Assembly: GCA_031279965.1 (NCBI GenBank)
Contig: JAITHM010000124.1
Coordinates: 1 to 6,057 of the forward strand
Direction: 5' to 3'
DNA: 6,057 bases
Source: Spirochaetaceae bacterium
Lineage (GTDB): Bacteria; Spirochaetota; Spirochaetia; Treponematales; Breznakiellaceae
In this document: positions 1 to 5,729 of the stretch, piece by piece
How positions within the stretch are numbered: position 1 is the stretch's first letter
Layout of the letters: every line of letters begins with the position of its first letter
Made by a program: the position numbers and the translations under genes
The notes under the pieces: model-generated
What the model saw: the letters and a program-made list of their open reading frames with translations, nothing else
Databases searched by the model: none
What the model was told of the DNA's origin: nothing

Positions 1-69
1 CCGCATAACTTCGCTCGAAAGCCTCGCCATACACCCAGTATGGCTGCGTTTCCGAGCTTCGTTCTGCGG
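1..69. repeat. Large imperfect palindrome at the window edge
   Basis: The first 69 bases fold on themselves around base 35. CCGCA (1-5) pairs with TGCGG (65-69), CTCG (14-17) with CGAG (53-56), and GCCATA (26-31) with TATGGC (39-44), all at the same symmetry point, with mismatches between the blocks and a 7-base loop. A palindrome this long in intergenic DNA suggests a dispersed element (REP/MITE-like) or a structured RNA or terminator of a gene further left. An open frame without a clear start runs through it on the plus strand to a TAA at 115-117; I treat that as incidental. Confidence 0.5.
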
Positions 70-88
70 GACAAATACTTGCAATCTT

Positions 89-182
89 GCCTGCCCCTAG
101 TTTCCGAACAAGTCTAATACCGTTAAAATATATCAGGTTAGGCGCTAATAGTTAGTGGAGTCCGCCGCCGGATAGGGCAGGC
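89..182. repeat. Weak long-range inverted repeat in intergenic DNA
   Basis: GCCTGCCCCTA (89-99) and TAGGGCAGGC (173-182) are inverted copies that differ by one extra C, with about 73 bases between them. They could close a folded intergenic RNA or mark the ends of a decayed element. No reading frame with a credible start and ribosome binding site lies inside. A chance match is possible. Apart from this pair and the palindrome to its left, I see nothing in bases 1-226. Confidence 0.2.
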
Positions 183-224
183 TGAGTGGATATATAATTG
201 GGAGATAAACGCCCGTTAAATCTG

Positions 225-257
225 AAAAAAGAGCAAATAGTAACTATTTGCTCTTTT
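225..257 (-). terminator. Rho-independent terminator of the β-barrel gene
   Basis: A perfect 14-bp stem, 227-240 against 244-257, closes on a 3-base loop (TAA). Read on the minus strand, the descending arm runs into six T (230-225). It begins 22 bases after the stop codon of the gene at 280-804, so it most likely ends that transcript. The core stem is GAGCAAATAG/CTATTTGCTC. The plus-strand reading also ends in a T-rich tail (TTTTCTT), so it may work in both directions. Confidence 0.85.
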
Positions 258-279
258 CTTAACCTTACCTTGTAAACAT

Positions 280-804
280 TTAAATCTTGAAGGTAAGTCC
301 TACGCTTGCAACTTGCAGTCCGCTGTAGCCAAGTTCAAGATACGCGCCTAAACGCTTGGTAAAGAAATAGCGCGCACCTAAATTAAAGCCCCACAGAAAG
401 AATGATACGCCTTCAGCCCACTCCACATCGGTGCTTTGAAGAACATAGCCAAGCGAAAGTCCCACATAAGTATCCAGTTTTTTTGCAAAATTAAAATGAT
501 ATGCTGCACGTCCGCCAAAACCAATATTCGTATAATTTGCAAAGATGCCGCCGCCAAATGTACTAAACGCGCCGAACGCGCCTATTGTGATGGGATTATT
601 TTTCAGTTTAAAATCGATGCTGGCTGTAATAGGAGGAATTCCCATGCTGCCCCAAGTAACAGACCCATACCCAATACCCACATTGACAAGCGCCTTGCTC
701 CCCTGAATACAGGGCGAGTACGTGTTGTACCACTTTTGCTGCGCAAACGCGCCCGCCGTGGTCATCATGACCAAAACCAACCCTAAAACCATCTTTTTTG
801 CCAT
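280..804 (-). CDS. Small exported outer-membrane β-barrel-like protein
   Basis: Predicted 174-residue protein. Residues 1-21 are a clear signal peptide (MAKK, a hydrophobic stretch, then AGAFA before QQ). The mature part is rich in Gly, Tyr and Phe and alternates polar and hydrophobic residues in short blocks such as GFGGRAAYHFNF, TYVGLSLGYVL and FNLGARYFFT, ending GLTFKI. This is typical of small 8-strand outer-membrane barrels; the exact family is not recognised. The frame is open further upstream, to an ATG at 939, but the ATG at 804 is preferred: AAGGAG (816-811) lies six bases upstream of it and the signal peptide starts exactly there. A terminator follows. The upstream region holds a GC-rich palindrome, a poly-G tract and a strong promoter, so expression may be switched or tuned. 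Role inferred: surface protein or porin-like; no enzymatic motif seen. Confidence 0.8.
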   Translation of the reverse strand: MAKKMVLGLVLVMMTTAGAFAQQKWYNTYSPCIQGSKALVNVGIGYGSVTWGSMGIPPITASIDFKLKNNPITIGAFGAFSTFGGGIFANYTNIGFGGRAAYHFNFAKKLDTYVGLSLGYVLQSTDVEWAEGVSFFLWGFNLGARYFFTKRLGAYLELGYSGLQVASVGLTFKI

Positions 805-1127
805 TTTTTTCTCCTTCTTATAGCAAATATTATATATAATCCATTCCACAGATGGATTCCAAACGCCGGTAACCGGCGGAATTGGCAGGGCAACAAAAGA
901 GAAAAGATATGCAAAAACAAATTTGCGTGAAACAGGCATGAAACACTATTAAAACAGTATAAGGAGCGACAAAACAGGGGATTTTTCCGCAAATGCGGTG
1001 GTTTAGAATACGGGGGGGGGGGGGGGGCAGAGGCGACAGACAAAGAACAGCGGCGGGCAGACAGCGAATATCCACTACGAGCGAATAGAGTTGTATTTAC
1101 CACTAAGGGCGTGACTATCAGTTCCAT
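783..1127 (-). CDS. Leader reading frame with strong start signals, containing the homopolymer
   Basis: The ATG at 1127 has a perfect AAGGAGG six bases upstream and a near-consensus promoter before that, so initiation here is well supported. The product is not. The 114-residue translation (MELIVTPLVVNTTLFARSGY...) has one acidic residue, many Cys, Phe, Leu and Arg, a run of five Pro encoded by the C16 tract, and matches no family I know. It ends 22 bases inside the β-barrel gene. By my frame count, 15 C would give a 98-residue product stopping at 830, just before that gene, and 17 C would give 41 residues stopping at 1003. It may be a regulatory leader frame, a decayed gene, or fortuitous. 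It is listed because of its start signals, not its protein. Confidence 0.3.
   Translation of the reverse strand: MELIVTPLVVNTTLFARSGYSLSARRCSLSVASAPPPPPYSKPPHLRKNPLFCRSLYCFNSVSCLFHANLFLHIFSLLLPCQFRRLPAFGIHLWNGLYIIFAIRRRKKWQKRWF
833..862 (-). promoter_or_regulatory. Candidate proximal promoter of the β-barrel gene
   Basis: On the minus strand TTGGAA (862-857) is followed after 18 bases by TATATA (838-833), inside the perfect AT palindrome ATTATATATAAT (829-840). A consensus TATAAT also sits at 834-829, but with a 22-base spacer. The start point would fall close to the AAGGAG site, leaving a short leader. The very AT-rich DNA makes chance matches easy. Confidence 0.4.
864..878. promoter_or_regulatory. 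GC-rich palindrome abutting the -35 box
   Basis: CGCCGGT-A-ACCGGCG is a perfect inverted repeat with 7-bp arms and a single central base, in otherwise AT-rich DNA. It lies one base upstream of the proposed -35 hexamer of the β-barrel gene, which suits a dimeric regulator's operator. Alternatively it is an RNA hairpin (CGCCGG/CCGGCG, loop TAA) in a longer leader transcribed from 1186. It lacks the T-run expected of a terminator. Confidence 0.35.
1012..1027. repeat. Homopolymer of 16 G (C on the minus strand)
   Basis: Sixteen consecutive G on the plus strand, the most extreme simple-sequence tract in the window. Such tracts slip during replication. In Treponema pallidum, poly-G tracts upstream of tpr genes and of the OmpW-like gene TP0126 are known to vary in length and alter expression. 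Here the tract lies about 208 bp upstream of the β-barrel start, inside the leader transcribed from 1186/1158, and within the frame opened at 1127. On the plus strand it could also form a G-quadruplex. Confidence 0.9.
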
Positions 1128-1133
1128 AGAATA

Positions 1134-1140
1134 CCTCCTT
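1134..1140 (-). promoter_or_regulatory. Perfect Shine-Dalgarno site of the leader frame
   Basis: The minus strand reads AAGGAGG, then six bases (TATTCT), then ATG at 1127. This is the strongest ribosome binding site in the window and is what makes the leader frame worth attention. The glycosidase, ClpC and HslU starts have no comparable site. Confidence 0.7.
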
Positions 1141-1157
1141 AATCAGATTCTGGAAGC

Positions 1158-1186
1158 ACTATACGGCAAGTTTATAAAACTGTCAA
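1158..1186 (-). promoter_or_regulatory. Near-consensus sigma-70 promoter upstream of the β-barrel leader
   Basis: Minus strand: TTGACA (1186-1181), a 17-base spacer, TATAGT (1163-1158). Transcription would start near 1151, about 11 bases before AAGGAGG and about 350 bases before the β-barrel start codon. It lies directly after the stop codon of the glycosidase gene, and I see no terminator between the two, so readthrough from that gene is also possible. Confidence 0.75.
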
Positions 1187-1198
1187 GGGGCATACTGA

Positions 1199-2089
1199 TC
1201 ACTGTCCAGGCACTATACGGATGCCGATGCAGGTTGCAACAGCTCGGCTGCCCTTTCGCAAGAGGCCGTGCGACGGCTTATTGACAATAACTGCCGTGCC
1301 ATTTTTGCGCCGCACGGCCAGCGCCGTCGAACCGCCGCCGTCAAGATTAATCCCATCGACTGCGCCCAAAGCACTTAAAATCAGGCCGGTCTCAAACTCA
1401 GTTGCTCCCTTACTGCCCCGCCGCCGGCCGTCAATTGCAAGCAAATAGAGCGTTTTCCCGCCAGCAGACAGTCCCGCCGCACTGCGTGGATGCCGTGCCG
1501 TCCGTTCCGGCGCCGCGCTCACGGTTCCACCGGCAAGCACGGTGAAAAACCCGCCAATTGCATGCCGGATATTTGCGGTATTTTGAACAAGATCACGCTG
1601 GCGGACAACAGCGCCGCGGCCATTTCGGTAGAATACCAGCGCGTCATAGCGCGGAGCCGGCGGCGCGACCGGCGTATAATCAGCAATGAAGATGCCCGAA
1701 ATTAGCCGCAGCTCTCCTTCCCGTGCCGAAACAGGCGCAAAAGGGCCGCCATTCAATGCCGCAAAACAATCATACTTATGCAAAAAACTGTCTACTTTAA
1801 GGGAAGAAACAACGCCTGAATGAGCGTTTCCAGCATTTACCGCTATTTCCACTGCCGGATGCGTTAAATCAATACGCAATGCCCAGGCCTCAAGACGGGG
1901 TGATTCTATTGTGAAGGCGGCGGCGTCTATTCCACCGGTAATATTCTGCCATACCGGATGCACGTCTTCCGGCGTTGCCGCCGTAAAAGACTCCCCAAAA
2001 GGCAGTGCGTCTGCCGGCAGCGTTGCACAGGCCGTAAGCACAAGGGACAGTGCCGCTCCACTCCACAATTTAATCATAGTTGTCAGCAT
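1199..2089 (-). CDS. Phosphodiester glycosidase family lipoprotein (NAGPA/DUF2233 domain)
   Basis: Predicted 296 residues. The N-terminus is a lipoprotein signal: a hydrophobic stretch to VLTAC, placing the lipidated cysteine at residue 21, so the protein is probably membrane-anchored at the periplasm or surface. The rest matches the NAGPA-type fold: CFAALNGGPF (108-117), AIGGFFTVLAGG (177-188), RHPRSAAGLS (199-208), LLAIDGRR followed by SKGAT, and the hallmark INLDGGGSTAL (247-257). Family members cleave or bind phosphodiester-linked sugars, including the mannose-6-phosphate uncovering enzyme and cell-wall glycan enzymes; the substrate here is unknown. The start at 2089 is taken for the full signal peptide; an ATG at 2077 (residue 5) would also keep it. 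Neither has a good Shine-Dalgarno site. It is divergent from the FN3/TPR gene and lies in line with the β-barrel gene downstream. Confidence 0.85.
   Translation of the reverse strand: MLTTMIKLWSGAALSLVLTACATLPADALPFGESFTAATPEDVHPVWQNITGGIDAAAFTIESPRLEAWALRIDLTHPAVEIAVNAGNAHSGVVSSLKVDSFLHKYDCFAALNGGPFAPVSAREGELRLISGIFIADYTPVAPPAPRYDALVFYRNGRGAVVRQRDLVQNTANIRHAIGGFFTVLAGGTVSAAPERTARHPRSAAGLSAGGKTLYLLAIDGRRRGSKGATEFETGLILSALGAVDGINLDGGGSTALAVRRKNGTAVIVNKPSHGLLRKGSRAVATCIGIRIVPGQ
1212..1239 (-). promoter_or_regulatory. Possible second, tandem promoter inside the glycosidase 3' end
   Basis: Minus strand: TTGCAA (1239-1234), a 16-base spacer, TATAGT (1217-1212). The 11-mer around this -10 (GCACTATACGG, 1210-1220) is an exact copy of the one around the downstream -10 (1156-1166), offset by 54 bases. 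The copy lies in coding sequence, so it may be chance. Confidence 0.3.
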
Positions 2090-2134
2090 AAAGGCTGCTG
2101 GGTGATAGTGAACAGAGGCGGTAATTCGGAAAGG

Positions 2135-2190
2135 TTATACCGATTCAAACCCCTTCGCTGTTCATAAAGATTGTGATAAATTATACCGAT
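2135..2190. promoter_or_regulatory. Divergent intergenic region with two copies of TTATACCGAT
   Basis: TTATACCGAT occurs exactly at 2135-2144 and 2181-2190, 46 bp apart, in the 123-bp gap between two divergent genes. Each copy carries -10-like hexamers in both directions. On the minus strand these are TATAAT (2185-2180, consensus) and TATAAC (2139-2134) for the lipoprotein gene. On the plus strand TATACC (2182-2187) has a weak -35 TGTTCA (2159-2164) 17 bases upstream, for the FN3/TPR gene. The -35 boxes are poor, suggesting regulated or alternative promoters, or a repeated regulator site. Confidence 0.4.
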
Positions 2191-2212
2191 ATTTGATTCG
2201 GGATTGTGTGGT

Positions 2213-3598
2213 GTGAAACAAAGACGACGTGCGGGAATAGTTTTTATAGCCCTTGTTTTTTCCGTAACGAACGGAGGCTTTGCGCAAACTGACAACTCAA
2301 TTTTTGCGCCCTTTGTTACCCATCTCAGAGCAGAAGCCGATGGTTCAACGGTCAGATTAAGCTGGGTCGATTCACAAAGCGTTAAAGGGCCGGTTTCTGT
2401 GCTTCGTTCACCGCGGCCTTTTGATGGCGGGCCGGTGGGCCGGGAAAGCATCAGCGCGGAAGTCTATTATGGCCGGCAAAATTTTGTTGATACCGTGCCG
2501 TTTGCCGGTACATGGTACTATTTTATTGTTGCTTCCGACGAAAACAGACAGCGCTATGAAATGGTAATTCCTTATCAAAATATGCTGGAAATTCTTGTTG
2601 ATGAAGGAAGACGCAGCGCGGCGGCATCTTCTTTTTCGTCACCGGCAACGTCACTATCCGCCTGGATTGAATCGAGCCGGAAAATTGTTACCCCAAGCGC
2701 TGATATGGGCCGGAGGGCGCTGCCGCAAACAACAACCGTGCAGACTCCTGCACAGCAGGCAAAACAGACCATCGTCATGCCCCGCCAGATGGCGACAATT
2801 ACCGCACTTGCTGCTGTTCCTGAATCAGGCGGTATAAAAATCACGTTCGTTTCCACAAATCCCGGGAAAAACGCCGTTATTTACCGGAACATTGTCCCAA
2901 TGACCCGCCTGAGCGACCTGCTTGCGGCAGATGTAGCTCAACTGCCAGGCGCGAAATCCCCCTTTTTTGACAGCGTAAAAATTGGTGTTCCCTACTATTA
3001 TGCTGTCGTTTATGATGAAGATGTCCGTGCGGGAACTGCGCTTATCGCGCCGGGTTACAACTCAACGCTCTACCCTGTAGTTGTAACTGAACAAGCTCCC
3101 GTTGTGGTAAAACCCCCTCCTCCAAACACGGAAATCCTCGTTCCAGAGCCGCCGCCCTCGCGCCTTAGCCTGGAGGCAGAAGCAGCTCTGGCGAAAAATG
3201 GCCTTACAACTCCCATACCCCACAACATCCCTTCCGTTCCGGCACCCGCATACCAGCCGCAGCGCACAGCTGCAGTACAGACAGAACCGCGTGTATTCCA
3301 GCAAGATCTGGAGAATGCTCCTTTGGGAAGTGTTGAACACAAGCTCCAAAGCATTGTCAAAGAATCATTTCTCTGGAGAAATTGGGCACGTGCAATCCCT
3401 GATTTGCTACAACTTCTTGCCGTTACGGCAAATCATCCGGTTGATGCCCGCGCGCGCTTTTATTTGGGACAGGCTTATTTTTTCACCGGCGCGTACACAA
3501 ATGCCATGACAGAATTTCTTGCCGTACAATCACGATTCCCCGTTGAAACAGCGGGTTGGATCCAGATGACATTAAGCAATCTTTCAGGGAAGCGCTAA
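2213..3598 (+). CDS. Exported protein with two FN3-like domains and a TPR-like C-terminus
   Basis: Predicted 461 residues from a GTG start. It is chosen over the in-frame TTG at 2204 because it gives a clean signal peptide (MKQRRR, hydrophobic core, GGFA before QTD); neither has a strong Shine-Dalgarno site. Residues about 34-118 look like a fibronectin type III-like β-sandwich (VTHLRAEADGSTVRLSW to GTWYYFIVASD). A similar unit at about 192-292 (ITALAAVPESGGIKITF to GVPYYYAVVYDED) is probably a duplication. A Ser/Thr/Gln-rich linker separates them, and a Pro-rich stretch (PPPP, PEPPPS) follows. About 385-455 is helical and TPR-like (ARFYLGQAYFFTGAYTNAMTEF). No catalytic motif is visible. Inferred role: periplasmic or envelope scaffold or binding protein. 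Its stop is one base from the convergent clpC stop. Domain calls are from pattern only and the precise function is unknown. Confidence 0.75.
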   Translation: MKQRRRAGIVFIALVFSVTNGGFAQTDNSIFAPFVTHLRAEADGSTVRLSWVDSQSVKGPVSVLRSPRPFDGGPVGRESISAEVYYGRQNFVDTVPFAGTWYYFIVASDENRQRYEMVIPYQNMLEILVDEGRRSAAASSFSSPATSLSAWIESSRKIVTPSADMGRRALPQTTTVQTPAQQAKQTIVMPRQMATITALAAVPESGGIKITFVSTNPGKNAVIYRNIVPMTRLSDLLAADVAQLPGAKSPFFDSVKIGVPYYYAVVYDEDVRAGTALIAPGYNSTLYPVVVTEQAPVVVKPPPPNTEILVPEPPPSRLSLEAEAALAKNGLTTPIPHNIPSVPAPAYQPQRTAAVQTEPRVFQQDLENAPLGSVEHKLQSIVKESFLWRNWARAIPDLLQLLAVTANHPVDARARFYLGQAYFFTGAYTNAMTEFLAVQSRFPVETAGWIQMTLSNLSGKR

Positions 3599-3599
3599 A

Positions 3600-5693
3600 T
3601 CATTCGCTGAAAACCGGCACTTCAGCACGTAAAACCACAGATTTCTTTGACAAAGCCGCAGTAAATACCGTTCCGCGCGGGAAGTGTTCTTTAAGAATAA
3701 AAAGCGAAAACGGATCCTCAAGCTCTTTCTGAACAACCCGCCGCAAAGCTCTAGCTCCATATTTTTTGCTTTCTGCTTTGTTTAACAGATGTTTTTTTAC
3801 CGGTTCATTCAGTTTAATTGAAAATCCAAGTTCTCGCTGAATTCGTTCAGCAAGTTCAGCCAGAAGCGTATCAAGAATCGCATGAAGCTGAATTTCAGTC
3901 AACGGATGAAATACCATAATGTCATCAAGCCGGTTTAAGAATTCAGGATTAAAAATCCGCTTTGCTTCGGTTTCGGCTGCATTTTTTATTTCGTTAAAAT
4001 CAGGTGCCGCCGCTTTTTCACTAAAACCAATCCGTTCACCGCCTAAAATTTGTTTTGCACCGATATTGCTGGTCAGGATGATAACGGCACTGCGAAAACT
4101 TACTGTATGCCCTAAATTATCCTGTAATTCGCCTTCCTCAAGTATAGAAAGAAGAAGATTAAACACATCACGATGCGCCTTTTCAATCTCGTCAAAAAGA
4201 ACAACGCAATACGGATTTTTACGGATTTTTTCGGTAAGTTCTCCGCCTTCTTCATAGCCAACGAAACCCGGCGGTGAACCGGTAAGCCTAGAAGCGTTAT
4301 GTTTTTCCATAAAATCCGCCATATCAATACGAACAAGAGCTTTGGTATTGCCAAAAAGCGCGGTGGCAAGAGAACGGGCAAGAAGCGTTTTGCCAACTCC
4401 TGTTGGTCCCAAAAATAGAAAAGAACCAATAGGCCGGTTAGGATCGGATATGCCAAGCCGGGAACGGCGTATCGCTGCACAGACTGAACGAACCGCCTCA
4501 TCTTGCCCAATAAGCGTGTGATGAAGTTCGTCTTCCAGATTGAGAAGCCGCGCCGATTCACAATTTTCCAAACGATGAGCAGGAATCCCCGTCATTTCAG
4601 CAATAACAGAACGAATCGCTGCGGATTCAACATGAGGCACCGCAGATTGTACGGCAAAACGCCAGGAATTTTGTGCTGATTCAAGCGCCCGCCGTAAAAC
4701 ACGAGCTTTTTCAGAAAGTTTCGCTGCGGAATATTCGTCGCCTGAAGCAAGCAACGCAGCACGTTCTTCCTCAAGTGCAAGTATACGTGCTTCGATATAC
4801 GCAGCTTCATCAGGATCATCCACACCACCGTGCTTCAGCTTGACAAGCGCCCCCGCCTCATCAAGAACATCAATAGCCTTGTCTGGCATAAAGCGTCCGG
4901 TAAGATACCGCCCAGCAAGATAGGCAGCGTCACGCACGGCTTCTTCTGTATAATACACCCGGTGATATTCTTCGTAGCGGTGGCAAAGCCCCGAAAGGAT
5001 CGCTGCCGTTACATTTACATCAGGCTCATTCACTGTAACACTCTGAAAACGCCGTTCCAAAGCGGCGTCTTTTTCAAAATACTTGCGGTATTCTGCATGA
5101 GTTGTCGCCCCAATTACCTGAAGCTTTCCCCGTGAAAGGGCCGGTTTAAGCAGATTGCTTGCATCAAGCGTTCCCGAAGCGCTTCCCGCTCCAACCATCG
5201 TATGAATTTCATCAATAAACAGGATAGTATTTCGCGTTACTTCAATTTCGCGGATCAGGCGTTTTACACGTTCTTCAAAATCACCACGATACCTGGTTCC
5301 GGCAACCAGTGCTCCCATGTCAAGCAGAAGGAGTTTTTTGCGCCCCAAAAAACGCGGCGCTGACGAAGATGCGATAAGCTGCGCTATCCCTTCGGCCAAT
5401 GCTGTTTTTCCTGTTCCCGGCTCTCCGACAAGCACCGGGTTGTTTTTAACTCGCCGTGCAAGAATGCGGACAACCCGTTCAAGTTCCCGCTCCCTGCCAA
5501 TTACCGGATCAAGCGCTCCATCGCGGGCAAGCGCTGTAAGATCGGTAGTAAAGGCATCAAGGGCCGGCGTTCCGCCATGAAAATTCTGGGAGCGCCCCGT
5601 GGAACCGCGCCCGCGTCCACGTAATCCGATAACTATCGCGCATTCCCTGCCCGGCTCGTTTTGGCCATCACTTTTTCTGGGTTCATCAGCCAT
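3600..5693 (-). CDS. clpC: ClpC-type double AAA+ unfoldase lacking the N-terminal domain
   Basis: Predicted 697 residues. D1: Walker A GEPGTGKT (90-97), pore Tyr135 in GTRYRG, Walker B ILFIDE (157-162), sensor GATT (195-198), Arg fingers 214-215. A short coiled-coil/UVR-like middle segment follows (about 295-340). D2: Walker A GPTGVGKT (429-436), pore motif GFVG (476-479; usually GYVG), Walker B VVLFDE (497-502), Arg finger 588, sensor-2 GAR (646-648). An IGF loop (555-557) marks a partner of the ClpP peptidase, unlike ClpB; the short middle segment fits ClpC rather than ClpB. It unfolds substrates in the cytoplasm and feeds them to ClpP. ClpC usually exceeds 800 residues: here about 40 residues with an Arg/Gly-rich patch (RGRGRGS) replace the N-domain that binds adaptors and substrates. 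ClpE or ClpA naming is possible. No Shine-Dalgarno site precedes the ATG; the -10 ends six bases before it. Confidence 0.9.
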   Translation of the reverse strand: MADEPRKSDGQNEPGRECAIVIGLRGRGRGSTGRSQNFHGGTPALDAFTTDLTALARDGALDPVIGRERELERVVRILARRVKNNPVLVGEPGTGKTALAEGIAQLIASSSAPRFLGRKKLLLLDMGALVAGTRYRGDFEERVKRLIREIEVTRNTILFIDEIHTMVGAGSASGTLDASNLLKPALSRGKLQVIGATTHAEYRKYFEKDAALERRFQSVTVNEPDVNVTAAILSGLCHRYEEYHRVYYTEEAVRDAAYLAGRYLTGRFMPDKAIDVLDEAGALVKLKHGGVDDPDEAAYIEARILALEEERAALLASGDEYSAAKLSEKARVLRRALESAQNSWRFAVQSAVPHVESAAIRSVIAEMTGIPAHRLENCESARLLNLEDELHHTLIGQDEAVRSVCAAIRRSRLGISDPNRPIGSFLFLGPTGVGKTLLARSLATALFGNTKALVRIDMADFMEKHNASRLTGSPPGFVGYEEGGELTEKIRKNPYCVVLFDEIEKAHRDVFNLLLSILEEGELQDNLGHTVSFRSAVIILTSNIGAKQILGGERIGFSEKAAAPDFNEIKNAAETEAKRIFNPEFLNRLDDIMVFHPLTEIQLHAILDTLLAELAERIQRELGFSIKLNEPVKKHLLNKAESKKYGARALRRVVQKELEDPFSLFILKEHFPRGTVFTAALSKKSVVLRAEVPVFSE

Positions 5694-5699
5694 AAAAAC

Positions 5700-5729
5700 A
5701 GTATATCATGAACAAACGACAGCTTGCAA
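5700..5729 (-). promoter_or_regulatory. clpC promoter, sharing its -35 box with hslU
   Basis: Minus strand: TTGCAA (5729-5724), an 18-base spacer, TATACT (5705-5700). Only six bases separate the -10 from the ATG at 5693, so the transcript would start at or next to the start codon and be effectively leaderless. That agrees with the absence of a ribosome binding site. No CIRCE-type inverted repeat is visible in the gap. Confidence 0.5.

Noticed and set aside
1..117. Plus-strand open frame from the window edge to the TAA at 115-117, as the tail of a protein gene
   Set aside because: It coincides with the 69-base palindrome, shows no family feature, and its start lies outside the window, so coding cannot be supported.
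805..939. Longer start (ATG at 939) for the β-barrel gene
   Set aside because: It would put 45 extra residues in front of a textbook signal peptide, and the AAGGAG site belongs to the ATG at 804.
987..998. CCGCA-AA-TGCGG hairpin as a terminator in the leader
   Set aside because: The stem is only 5 bp and is not followed by a T-run on either strand.
830..1075. Separate minus-strand 81-residue gene
   Set aside because: No Shine-Dalgarno site, Cys/Pro-rich low-complexity translation, and it overlaps the homopolymer. It matters only as the alternate frame reached if the tract is one base shorter.
2204..2212. TTG at 2204 as the start of the FN3/TPR gene
   Set aside because: It adds only three residues (MCG) before a GTG that gives a standard signal peptide; neither has a better ribosome binding site.
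4112..4828. Minus-strand frames of 149 and 78 residues inside clpC
   Set aside because: They are alternate-frame shadows of a strongly conserved AAA+ coding sequence, with no domain of their own.
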